The translations under genes and the position numbers were made by a program. The notes under the pieces are model-generated. The model saw nothing but the letters and a program-made list of their open reading frames with translations. It was not told the origin of the DNA and searched no databases. DNA of 64,000 nucleotides from Eustoma russellianum. Taxonomy: Eukaryota; Streptophyta; Magnoliopsida; Gentianales; Gentianaceae. The stretch spans positions 8,464,616 through 8,528,615 of the forward strand of contig AP025065.1 in assembly GCA_036186865.1 (NCBI GenBank), given 5' to 3'. Shown here piece by piece: positions 33,144 through 45,052 of this stretch; position 1 is the stretch's first letter; every line of letters starts with the position of its first letter.

Positions 33144-35744
33144 TGTAGTGCCCCGGCCCGAAACTGTCATCGGAACCAGTGCACCCGCCGTAGTCTACTA
33201 TGAGAACTACGAAGCGTCAAAGCAGATCAAGCGTACATCATTCATGACGTAAGATAAATCAGCAGAAACGTTGTAAAATTTAACACTTCACCATCATTAA
33301 TGTAACCAGAAAAATGCAGCAGAAATAAAAGGTGTTTGATCAACTGTCTAACATAACTTTCAGTACAACATAATAAACATTGAGTTTCCAAACTTAAAGA
33401 GAGTAATCCAGCATCTATCTACTTCCATGCCCGTCATCCCATTGAGCCCACTCGCCATCGTCTTCGACAAATATCATTTCATATTCCGGCTCACCTGAAA
33501 AAGGAATACAGTATCTGTTCTTAGCGAAAATCTCGCCAGCAAATAACCCGTCTATACACCTTACGGGATCACACATGACGAGTCACCAGTGTATAAGTCA
33601 TTGCCCAAAATAAGGTGCTCGAGTTAGCAAACAGCATCTTTATAAGAATTCCTCAAAACAGATAAAACACATAAATGATACACGGATACAAGAACAAGCA
33701 TGTACTAAAACAACATATCACATAAGCAAGTCATAAGCTAGTCACATTTCTTGCATATCAAATCTTATGCTTCGTGTATCATGATGCATGTATTTTTTTA
33801 AAACCACACAAAACCCATGCATATGTCCTCTTTCATAAACATGTCATGCGTGTCATTTCACAAAACATTTCATAACTCTTCTTATCATATTCTTCGCGTA
33901 GCAGAACTTTATACCCTGTGGGTGATCAGTCCACAACAAACAGAACTTTATGCCCCTTGCTGAAAGGTCCACGGCCCCATAACATATAACTTTATACCCC
34001 GTGCTGAAAGGTCCACGGCCCCATTACATACATCATATATCCGTGCTGATAGGTCCATGGCCCCATTACATATATCATATATCCGTGCTGATAGGTCCAC
34101 GGCCCCATAATATATTTTATACCCTGCTGTTGATTCACAGGTCACGCTTTTATACCCTGCTTTCGCAGGCGTGACTTTTATACCCTGCGATCAACTAGCA
34201 GCCATAATTTGCCTTTCAAAAGCATTAAACTTCTCTTGTAAACACATGTTCTTTCGCAAAGCAATTCTCAAGTCAAATGCAAGTGCCCATGTCATGATGC
34301 AGGATGCTCATGCAACTTCGTATCAAACATGTAACATACACACACACATCTTACATATCAAGTATACAGTCTTACACCTCAAGCACTCCACGTTCGTATC
34401 TTTCCAAGTCCGTTCGTCTCACAAATTCACTTGGGATTCAATCTTGCCCTTACTTAGTCGAACTTACCATCTATATCTCAATTGCACCTCAAATAACCTT
34501 GCATTTTATGTTCAAATGAAGTGAATAAAGTTACTACACCTACATAGGGCGCCTAAAGGGTCAAAAAGACTTCCAGCACCTAAAGTGACTTGGAGCTCCT
34601 ATACTAGGCGTTCGAAGTGTTCAGGGATGTGCCGTATACATCGAACGCCTACATGAAGCGCCTAATGTGACATGAAGCGCCTAATGTAGGTGTTCGAAGT
34701 GTACGGGGATGCTCTGGGACACATTGAACGCCTACATTAGGCGCCTAAAGTGACTTGGAGCGCCTAATGTAGGTGTTCGAAGTGTTCTGACGGTTCAGGA
34801 CTGCAGTTTTTCTGCAGTAACTTCCAACCATCTCCTTCCTTCTTCAACCCCTTTCATGTTCAACACCCCAAGATCAATCTTAGCACCTTGATTCATCATG
34901 CTTAACACACAACTATCAGGATTTGATTCTTAAACATGCAAACTAGTATCCACTCTAAACCTTCTATCATCCACAAGCTTCTCTAGATATCTTCACCCCT
35001 TTCAACACCACAAGTCTACAACCAAGCCTACATCCATCCTTCACCACTTGCAAACACTCTCAAAACAACTAAGGTGTAATTACCAAACTTACAAACTTAT
35101 CTCAAGACAATAAACACATTATGTTCAACACTCTTATGGGCATATTTCACAACGAAGAACACAACATAACTATTTCAAATATTGGCCCAAAGAACATAGC
35201 TTTACTCAATCAACAACAACAACAACTACAAATAGTAAAGCATTTAACATAAGCAAACCAAAGCTACTAATGTGTGATCCAAGTTTCTCTTTGTAAGAAC
35301 ATAGGGTCTAAAGTAACAAAATTTGCGTAAAGCGTATAGAAAGATTACTTGCCTTGGAATCTAGATACGCTTACGAGTGTATGGCAGAATTTCTGTAAAG
35401 ATTGAACCTAGATTGGACGCTCCTCCTTCTTTTCCTTCTTCTTCTTTCCTCTTTCTCCTTCCCTTTTCTCTCTAGGCGTTTTCTTCCCCCTCTTTCTTTG
35501 CCTTTCAACCGCCCCCTTTATGCTAATGGGGAGTTATAATAAGTGTTGTGTAACTCCCCTATCTCTTAGTAGGGACTATTTTGGTAATTTCCCTTAATTA
35601 CCTTTAATTCTACTTTTAACCCCTTTCTCTTGTTCTTCTATACTTTATGTAACTAAGTCTCATAACCTACAAAATTAATTAAGTTGCATTTAAGGTTGAC
35701 TTTTAAGTATTGAAAGTCGCGCTTAAAAGATACGGGGTATGACG
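33144..35744 (-). repeat. 5' LTR of Gypsy-3
   Basis: 2,601 bp, 17 bp shorter than the 3' LTR. The outer end reads TATGACG instead of TATGACA. Its dyad array lost about 27-30 bases relative to the other LTR, and a CA run near 34337 is longer. By eye the two LTRs are closely similar, so insertion is fairly recent. Confidence 0.92.
34537..34790 (+). repeat. GCGCCTAA/GCGTTCGAAGTGT dyad array, Gypsy-3 right LTR
   Basis: Counterpart of 26188-26455. One unit between 'acttccag' and 'cctaaagtgactt' is missing here, showing that the array changes length within one element. Confidence 0.85.
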
Positions 35745-36282
35745 CAAGTGGACCAACCAAAAAGGAGCTAGTTGGCAAAAGTGCCAACTTGGATATTTTG
35801 ACTTAGTAGCCAACGGCTACTTAGCAAGTCTTGGAGATTATTTTTGAGTTTGGATTCTACTACATTCACATGCCCTATTCTTGTGATTGAAGTTGGGGAT
35901 ATTTTGGTGGTATTATCCTTTCCTATTTTATTAAGGAAAATCAAAATGTATTTTTGAAAAAAAGGGGAAAGTAGCCAACGGCTACATTGTGTTCTTGGAG
36001 CTGAATTTTGAGTTTGAAAATGTAAATGCTCACATGCCTATTATCTTGCCAAAAAGTTGATAAAATGATGGAGTTGTTATGGCCATATTAGCTTCACATT
36101 ATAAAGATAATTCCAAGTCATTTTCAAGGTGTAAAAATCGTCCAAGTGACATCCTAGGTGGACCAATTATGTTGTCTTATTTTGCCAAGTGTACAAGGCC
36201 AACCAATGATGAGAAGACATTTGGACTTGATGATGAAGATGGTGACACATCGGAAGTCTTATCTCCAAGGCTCAAATCACAC

Positions 36283-36290
36283 TATAAATA
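36283..36290 (+). promoter_or_regulatory. TATA box, Copia-C 5' LTR
   Basis: TATAAATA in 'tcacac..gaggcaa' is identical in the 3' LTR (43956-43963) and similar to Copia-A (1009). It is the likely core promoter for the genomic transcript; the Gypsy-3 insertion lies upstream of it, in U3. Confidence 0.65.
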
Positions 36291-36956
36291 GAGGCAATGT
36301 GAAGAAGATGAAGCATACTTGAAGCTTGCAAGCATTTGTTGAATTGTCTAGCTATCATCTTCTTCTTCTTATTGTTCTTGTTCCATTCTTTGTAGCAAAG
36401 GTGTTCTTGTTGTTTTTGTTGTGCTACAAGCCTCTTGAGCTTCATTTGTAAGATTGATTAGCCATTCTTATATGGTTATATCAATAGGTTGTAGAGGAGT
36501 TGCAACTAAGTGTTGCTTAGAAGGTGTTTATCCAAGTCTTGAGTAGGGTTGGTGTATAACCCAAGGATCAAGCTTGGTTCTTGTTGTAAAGTGATTCATT
36601 TGATAGTGAAATCCAAGGAAAGGTGTTCCTTGGGACTGGAGTAGGTCACATTGACCGAACTAGGATAAATCCTCGGTGTTCTTGTCTTGTTCTTCATTTC
36701 ATTTATCTGCCTATTTTTACTGCAGATTTCACACAACCTCTCACGTTTTGAAAAAATAGCTAAACATTTTCAAAATTTGTGATTTTTGGTGGAGTTATAC
36801 TTCAGACTGTTAACTTTCATTTTCAACAAGAATCACTTGATTTGAGCAAGGGAAAGTTAGTCTTTCAATCTTTGCAAGATAACTGCTCCAATCTGGCTGC
36901 AATCTGACCAGTTTTGAGAAATCTTAAATTCTGTATTTATCAAGATTTGTTTAAGG

Positions 36957-37508
36957 TAGGCCTGTCAAAACTTACCAGATATCCGACATCCGAATTCGAA
37001 TTCGGCTGTCCGAATCGAATATGGTAAGAGCTGTACATTCGTTTCACCGTATTCGAATTCGTATCCGAATAGTATTAGAAAAACAAATACGAATATGGTA
37101 TAGTCATTACCGTATCCGAATATCCGTATCCGAATAGATATTTTTAAAATTAAATAAAAATATATAATAAAATATATAATAATATATAAAAAAATATGTA
37201 AAAATATTTATTTTTAAAATTTTAAAAAAATATATATGAAAATATGTATACGGCCGCTATACCACTGTTGTAAATTTTTGCTGATTTCGAATTCGGATAT
37301 CCGGATTCGGATATTCGAACAAATTTAAAATAGATATAATACGGATTCGGATATCCGGCACTGAATTCGAATCCGAACAAATTCGAATTCGGATGACTTC
37401 CTAAATATCCGTCCGGATTCGGATACGAATTCGGATATAGTTAGACAAAAACGAATTCGAATACGGATACTGTGTTACCGTATTTGTTTTATCCGTTTGA
37501 CATCCCTA
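36957..37508. mobile_element. hAT-type MITE in Copia-C LTR
   Basis: A 552-bp insertion starts TAGGCCTGTCAAA and ends TTTGACATCCCTA, imperfect terminal inverted repeats. It is flanked by the perfect 8-bp duplication GTTTAAGG (36949-36956, 37509-37516). Eight-base duplications and TAGGGATGTCAAA-like ends are typical of hAT elements. The empty site survives in the 3' LTR at 44623-44630. The subterminal parts are filled with 'gaattcggatatccg'-type palindromes and the centre is AT-rich. No transposase is encoded, so it is non-autonomous. Confidence 0.93.
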
Positions 37509-37935
37509 GTTTAAGGTCAGGGCCTTTTGAAAACATCAACTAAACATCCTAAGGAGTGTTTTGATATAAATATCAACCTTTTTGGTTGAGTATTCAAAGA
37601 GAAACACTATTTTCAAAATCAGCAACATTCTGTCCAATTCTGTCCAGATTGACCACCTGAATCTTTTTATTTGTTTAAAGGATTAAACGATCTTGTTTTT
37701 GTCTGATTTTTGCACAGATCTTGTTAACTCATTGAAGTTAAATTCTGAAAAGTTTCATAACTTTTGGAGTTGTGTACAATTATTTTTGAATTTTTCAAAA
37801 ACGGGTTATGAATCTGAAGTGGTCTCAGATTCTGTTTTCAAAGGGGATTTTTACAAAGGGTTGTAGTGTAATTTCCGCTAACCACTATTCACCCCCCCTC
37901 TAGTGGTGTTTATTGCAGGTGCACCGTCCAACAAT

Positions 37936-37947
37936 TGGTATCAGAGC
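37936..37947 (+). other. Primer binding site, initiator Met tRNA (Copia-C)
   Basis: TGGTATCAGAGC lies two bases after the 5' LTR end. Confidence 0.92.
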
Positions 37948-38055
37948 GAGGTCTGCACCACTCAAAGAAGCGAGATTCAACACCGTACAATCAATACAAA
38001 GCTAAGAAACAATTATTCTTTGTAGCCTGCTAGTCTCAAAACAAAGGTATTTACA

Positions 38056-40173
38056 ATGGCAATAGTATCTCACAAAGGTGAGTTGGAAGGTATGTCCACC
38101 CAACGCCCTCCTCTTTTTGATGGCAATAATTTTGTTCATTGGAAACTAAGAATGATGCTATTCTTAATGGCTATAGACATCGATTTATGGTTTATAGTTG
38201 AAGATGGGACGTACATTCCAATGAAAGTTATACAAGTTAGTAGAGTCACTCAAGAAGTTGAAAAATATAAAAGTGAATGGACATCGGAAGATAAAAAGAA
38301 AATGTCAATCAATGCTAAAGCTATGCAATTACTCTTGAATGGACTTACAACGTCTGAAGCAGGATATGTTTCAAATTGCACAAGCACACACGACATGTGG
38401 AAATCACTTGTATTAAAGCATGAAGGTACTAGTGGTGTTAAAGAATCAAAAATAAACATGCTTATGACTGAATTAGAGTCTTTCAAAATGTTGCCAAACG
38501 AATCCATAACATCTATGGATTTGAGGATTACTAACATTTTTAATGCCATTGAAGCTTTAGGCAAATCATTCACGAACAATGAAAAAGTTCAAAAGGTGCT
38601 ACGAAGTCTTCCTGCTGAATGGGATCCAAAGGTGACTGTAATCGAGGAGACAAAATCAATCACTAAGATGGATGATTGATCGGGTCTCTTAAAGTCTATG
38701 AGGTAAAATTAAACCAACGGAAGTCCGAGTCATCTAAATCATCAAGTAAGTCAATAGCTTTCAAAACAACAGAAACACATACAAATAATAATGATAGTAA
38801 TAGTGATACTGAATTAGATGATGACTTGATATTAATAGCGAGAAAACTTAGAAAGTTTTTCAAATGTCCCAATAGGAATAGACAACGTTCTTCTTCTTCT
38901 TCTTCTCAACATAGAAAAAATAACACAAACAAATGGTATAATAAAGAATTAAAGTGTTATGAATGCAGTCAAAAAGGACATATTTCATATGATTGTCCCA
39001 CGAAGAAAAATAATAATAACAACAATAATAAACAAGCCAAGGACAAAGAGGCACAAACGACAAAGACAAAGGAGTCTAAGGCAAGGAAAGGGAAATGAGC
39101 AATGAAGGTGAGCACATGGAGCGACTCATCCGACTCAGAATCCGAAACTGAGGAAGCTCAAGTCTGCTTCGTATCCAACGAGGTATGTTCTTCTTCTGAT
39201 AGTGATTCTGATAGTGACGTGAATTTGATGAAATGTATGAAGAGTTCTTAAGGATGCATGCTCACTGTAAGAGGCTCTCTAAAGAAAAGAAGAAACTAGT
39301 TGAAGACGTCCAACTTGGAATTTTCTGATCAATTAGAATCTTTTAAACAAGAGTCTACTAATACTCTTGATTCTTTAGAGAATAAAATTGAATTATATAG
39401 GAAAGATGAACAAAAGATAAAAATAAAAATAATATGTTAAAGTCTAAGTTAGAAAGTTGTTAACATGAAATAATACAACTTAAGTCGTCTAAACTTAACT
39501 TAGAAAAAATGTTAGAACAATTTAAATCGGGTGCTAATATGTTAGATACACTAATCTCATCACAAAAGTATGGTAATGATAAAAACGGCTTAGGCAATAA
39601 AGAAGAAAATGAAAAAGTTAATAAAAAGACTAAGTTTGTTTCATCTAGTACAAAGTTGCCATATAATACAACAAAATCAACTTTGCCTGCTACACCTTCT
39701 TCTACTTATATCAAGGCAAAAATACAACACACACCCACAAATATACACACGCATAAACATACATCTAGGCCAAATTTTGCATCTAGAAAACCTAGAAATT
39801 ATGCATATATATATATAAGAATACAACTAGAAAGAATAAAATGTATCCAACTTATTATGAACCTAAGTATAGACAACACTCATATAAGTCTTATAGAAAT
39901 GCCTATGAACACACTTATATAGCGCCATTCAAGAAACAAAATCGCATGCCTTATACACATTATAAAAATCGGCCATCATATAATGATTATCAACCATGGC
40001 GTAACGTGTATAATGCATCTTCACTTATGTGGAATGATCATCTATATGCTAATCCTTCTTATTTTCTAAATTATAATCATGCTAAAAATGTGCCTAAAAG
40101 TTATGTTCAAGTTTGGATACCTAAGGGATATCTAAAAAAGAATAGTGCCCCTAACATTCAAGGACCCAAATAA
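38056..40173 (+). pseudogene. Copia-C gag
   Basis: ATG 38056 starts MAIVSHKGELEGMSTQ. The UBN2-type domain runs to VTVIEETKSITKMDD near 38679, where a one-base shift occurs, and continues YEVKLNQRKSESSKSS. A zinc knuckle CYECSQKGHISYDC lies near 38960-39000. Asn/Lys runs and a Ser/Asp-rich acidic block follow with further shifts (about 39100 and 39230), then a Tyr-rich tail ending WIPKGYLKKNSAPNIQGPK and TAA at 40171. The TAA falls where Copia-D also has TAA, just before the GT...AG cassette, so it may be a conserved gag stop. Confidence 0.85.
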
Positions 40174-40176
40174 AGG

Positions 40177-40203
40177 GTACCTAAAACTTTGTCTCCATTA
40201 TAG
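40177..40203 (+). other. 27-nt GT...AG cassette at gag/pol boundary (Copia-C)
   Basis: After ..TAAAGG the sequence begins GTACCTAAAAC and ends CATTATAG; protease then reads EKRKECKKEAKSKNLKTKWF. Here the cassette is 27 bases, so gag and pol share a frame but are separated by TAA (40171) and by the TAG at the cassette end. Confidence 0.7.
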
Positions 40204-41560
40204 GAAAAACGCAAAGAATGCAAGAAGGAGGCAAAGTCAAAGAATCTGAAAACCAAATGGTTTTTAGATAGTGGATGTTCGAGGCATATGACGGGGAATC
40301 CCAAACTACTCATCGAATTGGAACATATCAAGAATGGAGGAAAAGTAACATTCGGTGATAACAACATAGGACAAGTTGTTGGAAAAGGAACAATTGGGGA
40401 CCCTAACACATTTCAAATACGAAATGTGTTGTTAGTAAGCAATCTCTCTTATAATTTACTTAGTATTTCACAAATTATAAATTGTGGTTACAATGTCTAT
40501 TTTCTTCCCAATTCTTGTGATATAATAAATGAAAAAAGAGAAACGGTTTCAAAAGGAAATAGAGATGGTAATATTTTACCTTAGATAACATGTTGGATGC
40601 TAAGGTTAAGTGTCTAATATCATATGCTTAGATGTGAATTTATGGCATAGAAGATTAGGCCATATAGGAATTTCAACCATTAAGAAATTGTCTAAGAAGA
40701 ATTTAATTAGAGGAATGCCTAAGTTAGATTTAGGTAATTTTCAAATGTGTGAAACATGTGTTAAAGGAAAACACACTAAAGAAATATTATATCTGAAACA
40801 TGAAGTGAGTACTAGTCATGTACTAGAATTGCTTCACTTAGACTTATTTGGTCTAAGTAGGACGCGATGTCTAGGTGGACACTACTATGTGTGTGTCATA
40901 GTAGATGATTACTCACGCTACACATGGACATTGGTCTTAACACACAAATACGATGCTCCATTAGCAATCGAAACTCTTATAAAGCAACTTGAAAACATTT
41001 ACAAAAAAAATGTCAAAAGAATTAGAAGTGATAGAGGTGGAGAATTTAAGAATAAATATGTAATCAAATTTTGTGAACTACATGGAATTAAACATGAATT
41101 CTCACCACCTGGAACACCACAACTCAATAGAGTTGTTGAACGTAAAAATAGAACAATTCAAGAAGTTGCTAGAACTATGCTATGTGAAAATAAATTACCT
41201 AAGTATTTATGGGCTGAAGTTGTTAGTTGTGCATGCTATATTATAAATAGGCTTACTATTAGAAAGAAATTAAATAAAACGCCTTATGAATTGCTAAACA
41301 ATAGACAACCTAAGATAGATTATCTTAAAGTATTTGGATGTAAATGTTTTGTGCTGAACACTAAGGATAATCTAGATAAATTTGAATAAAAGTCTATTGA
41401 ATGCATATTTGTTGAGTATTCAACTAACTCAAGAGCATATAGGTGTTATAATCCTGCATCTAGAAAGATAATTGAATCCATACATATGAAATTCAATGAA
41501 AATGCATGCTTTGAAGTTAGTAATAAAAATCAACATAAACATGAAACTAATGTTTAAAAT
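40204..41560 (+). pseudogene. Copia-C protease-integrase
   Basis: Protease shows KWFLDSGCSRHMTG near 40257-40298. After a break near 40585, integrase gives LWHRRLGHIGISTIKKL with its CETCVKGK zinc half, LLHLDLFG, the IRSDRGGEF motif and VVERKNRT with the catalytic Glu intact. The YELLNNRQPKIDYLKVFGCKCFVL module follows. A stop at 41387 and another near 41557 interrupt the C-terminal linker. All three catalytic acids are readable, unlike Copia-B. Confidence 0.88.
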
Positions 41561-42840
41561 ATGTTTGATAATGATGTATTACTTGAGCCTGCACTTGATC
41601 ATCTAGAACCAACTCCCCCTGAACAAGACATGCATGAATCCTTAGATAAAATAAATGAAGAAACTTTGCAATTAGAAGATAATACACCTAATGATCAAAT
41701 TACATATGATAATGTTCACACTAATGAAACATTTGAACAAGATGAGGGTGAACCTAGTCAATCTAGGAATTGGTGGCATCCTAGAGAACTAATCATTGGG
41801 GATCCAAGTGTTGGGGTTAGAACACGTAGAAATATAAGTCAACTTGAAGGACATAGCTTAATCTCACAATTGGAACATAAGAATGTAAAGGAAGCCTTAG
41901 GTGATATATCTTGGATAGAAGCTATGCATGAGGAATTAAATCAATTCACAAGGAACAATGTGTGGGATTTAATACCTAAACTTGAAGACAAGACTATCAT
42001 CGGAACTAAATGGGTCTTTAGGAATAAAATGGATGAACAAAGAAAAATTACAAGAAATAAGGCTAGACTAGTCGCACAAGGTTATAATCAACAAGAAGGA
42101 ATAGATTATGAAGAAACCTTTGCACCCGTTGCACGACTAGAAGCAATTAGATTGTTACTTGCGATTGCAAGTCTAAGCAATATTAAGCTCTTCCAAATGG
42201 ATGTCAAGAGTGCATTATTGAATGGATACATCCAAGAAGAGGTGTTTGTCAAACAACCCCCTGGATTCGAAGATCCAAAGAATCCTAATCATGTTTACAA
42301 GCTTGAGAAAGCTTTATATGGTTTGAAACAAGCTCCAAGAGCTTGGTATGATAGATTTGCAAACTTTCTTATTGCAAATAATTATCAAAGGGGAACCATC
42401 GACAACACATTATTCTAAGAAGAAAAGATAATGACTTGTTAATAGTTCAAATATATGTAGACGATATTATCTTTGGTTCAACCAACCCTACCTTAGTAAA
42501 AGACTTCAAAGAGTGTATGAAGTCAGAATTTGAAATGTCAATGGTAGGAGAATTGAACTACTTCTTAGGCCTTCAAATCAAACAAATTCCTCAAGGAATT
42601 AACATTAGCCAACTTAAGTATGTCAATGATATGATTAAAAAGTTTGGATTTGAAGAGTTGAAACTAACACCCACTCCTATGAACGTTAGCACCAAACTAG
42701 ACAAGGATGAAAATAGTAAATTTTTTGATGACACTATTTATAGGTCTATGATTGAGTCACTGTTATATTTAACCGCATCAAGTCCTGACATCATGTTTAG
42801 TGTGTGCATGTGTGCTAGGTTTCAATCTTGTCCTAAGGTA
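41561..42840 (+). pseudogene. Copia-C reverse transcriptase, truncated
   Basis: The frame covers an acidic linker, WWHPRELIIGDPSVGVRTRR, then RT from NNVWDLIPKLEDKTIIGTKWV through LYGLKQAPRAWYDRF to a shift at 42418. It resumes with YVDDIIFGSTN and continues to CARFQSCPKV at 42840. There RT stops abruptly and LTR sequence starts; the RNase H domain is deleted. Confidence 0.88.
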
Positions 42841-45052
42841 TCACATGGTGAAAATAGTTCAAGGAGGTATTCTCATCCTATTTATCATGACAAAGGAGAT
42901 ATCATGAGTATTTCTAACCATCCGGGTCATTTCTAGAGTTTTCATATAGCAGGGGTATTTTGGTCATTTCACCCCGAGGGTATTTTTGGTGTTTTCACTC
43001 AAGGAATCTCTTGAGCATATTATTATCTTCATTTTGGAGCTGATTTATTATTAACTTGAAGATAATATGGTGATTCTCTATTTTATTCTCTTACATGATG
43101 ATATTATTGACTATAGCTGGATATGTGACGATTTGAGATATCACATTCTATTTTTTCTTGAAGACACTCTTATATATGTTATAAGATCACATTTATCATC
43201 ATTATTCAGATATATTAAAGGTGTCAAAGGTGTGGAAATGTCCATGACATATAAGAAGAAATATTGGGAATTTCGGTGTTACACGTTGACATAATCTTGT
43301 CAACTATTATCTATTGATTTCTTCTTCAAAAATCTGAGTTAATACAAATATATGTATGTCAAAAAACGTGATTTATCAGGTGTATATAATGTGGTATTCA
43401 TTTTTTGAGTTGGAGACAAGTGGACCAACCAAAAAGGAGCTAGTTGGCAAAAGTGCCAACTTGGATATTTTGACTTAGTAGCCAACGGCTACTTAGCAAG
43501 TCTTGGAGATTATTTTTGAGTTTGAATTCTACTACATTCACATGCCCTATTCTTGTGCTTGAAGTTGGGGATATTTTGGTGGTATTATCCTTTCTTATTT
43601 TATTAAGGAAAATCAAAATGTATTTTTGAAAAAAAAGGGAAAGTAGCCAACGGCTACATTGTGTTCTTGGAGCTGAATTTTGAGTTTGAAAATGTAAATA
43701 CTCACATGCCTATTATCTTGCCAAAAAGTTGAGAAGATGATGGAGTTGTTATGGCCATATTATCTTCACATTTTCAAGATAATTCCAAGTCATTTTCAAG
43801 GTGTAAAAATCGGCCAAGGTGACATCCTAGGTGGACCAATTATGTTGTCTTAGTTTGCCAAGTGTACAAGGCCAGCCAATGATGAGAAGACATTTGGACT
43901 TGATGATGAAGATGGTGACACATCGGAAGTCTTATCTCCAAGGCTCAAATCACACTATAAATAGAGGCAATGGTGAAGAAGATGAAGCATAATTGAAGCT
44001 TACAAGCATTTGTTGAATTGTCTAGCTATCATCTTTTTCTTGTTGTTGTTCTTGTTCCATTCTTTGTAGCAAAGGTGTTTTTGTTGTTTTTGTTGTGCTA
44101 CAAGCCTCTTGAGCTTCATTTGTAAGATTGATTAGCCATTCTTATATGGCTATATCAATAGGTTGTAGAGGAGTTGCAACTAAGTGTTGCTTAGAAGGTG
44201 TTTATCCAAGTCTTGAGTAGGGTTGGTGTATAACCCAAGGATCAAGCTTGGTTCTTGTTGTAAAGTGATTCATTTGATAGTGAAATCCAAGGAAAGGTGT
44301 TCCTTGGGACTGGAGTAGGTCACATTGACCGAACTAGGATAAATCCTCGGTGTTCTTGTCTTGTTCTTCATTTCATTTATCTGCCTATTTTTACTGCAGA
44401 TTTCACACAACCTCTCACGTTTTGAAAAAATAGCTAAACATTTTCAAAATTTGTGATTTTTGGTGGAGTTATACTTCAGACTGTTAACTTTCATTTTCAA
44501 CAAGAATCACTTGATTTGAGCAAGGGAAAGTTAGTCTTTCAGTCTTTGCAAGATAACTACTCCAATCTGGCTGCAATCTGACCAGTTTTGAGAAAACTTA
44601 AATTCTGTATTTATCAAGAATTGTTTAAGGTCAGGGCCTTTTGGAAACTTCATCTACACATCCTAGGGAGTGTTTTGATATAAAGATCAACCTTTTTGGC
44701 TGAGTATTCAAAGAGAAACATTATTTTCAAAATCAGCAACATTCTGTCCAATTCTGTCCAGATTGACCACCTGAATCTTTTTATTTGTTTAAAAGACCAA
44801 ACGATCTTATTTTTGTCTAATTTTTGGACAGCGTCTTTTTAACTCATTGAAGTTCAATTCTGGAAAGTTTCATAATTTTTGGAGTTGTGTACAATTATTT
44901 TTGAATTTTTCAAATACAGGTTATGAATGTGAAGTGGTCTCAGATTCTGTTGTCAAAGGGGATTTTTACAAACGGTTGTAGTGTAATTTCCACTAACCAC
45001 TATTCATCCCCCCTCCCTCTAGTGGTTTTTATTGCAGGTGCATGGTCCAACA
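42841..45052 (+). repeat. 3' LTR of Copia-C, 5'-truncated
   Basis: It matches the 5' LTR from about 24209 onwards and ends GTCCAACA at 45052. The first 300 bases of the LTR are missing. Being uninterrupted, it shows the pre-insertion states of the Gypsy-3 site (near 43418) and the MITE site (44623). Confidence 0.88.
43956..43963 (+). promoter_or_regulatory. TATA box, Copia-C 3' LTR
   Basis: TATAAATA, same context as 36283 in the 5' LTR. Confidence 0.6.

Larger units (their letters stand above)
24791..35744 (-). mobile_element. Gypsy-3: Tekay-like chromovirus, near complete
   Basis: LTRs at 24791-27408 and 33144-35744 are flanked by a perfect 5-bp duplication CAAGT (24786-24790, 35745-35749). 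On the minus strand the order is 5' LTR, PBS, gag, protease, RT, RNase H, integrase, chromodomain, PPT, 3' LTR. Integrase last defines Gypsy, and the C-terminal chromodomain indicates a chromovirus, most like Tekay/Del (inference). Two candidate GT-AG introns lie in the polyprotein. The assembled length includes a gap and a probable false duplication of about 815 bp. Frameshifts in gag and integrase and a stop in protease make it non-autonomous as assembled. Confidence 0.93.
23909..37933 (+). repeat. 5' LTR of Copia-C, split by Gypsy-3 and a MITE
   Basis: LTR sequence at 23909-24790 resumes at 35750. Across the join it matches the uninterrupted 3' LTR near 43418 (gagacaagtggaccaacc). Net of insertions the LTR is about 2.5 kb. 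It ends GTCCAACA at 37933 next to the PBS. By eye it differs from the 3' LTR at several percent of sites, older than Copia-B. Confidence 0.85.
23909..45052 (+). mobile_element. Copia-C: Ty1/Copia nested in LINE-B, host of Gypsy-3
   Basis: Plus-strand order is 5' LTR (23909-37933, split by Gypsy-3 and a MITE), PBS, gag, protease, integrase, RT and a 3' LTR lacking its beginning (42841-45052). The start is placed at TGTTGGAC, the exact inverted complement of the LTR end GTCCAACA, but could be up to 70 bases left. A target duplication is not clear (gatg at left, gatgc at right). LINE-B coding sequence resumes on both sides, proving insertion into the LINE. RNase H, PPT and the first 300 bases of the 3' LTR are deleted. 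Confidence 0.85.
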
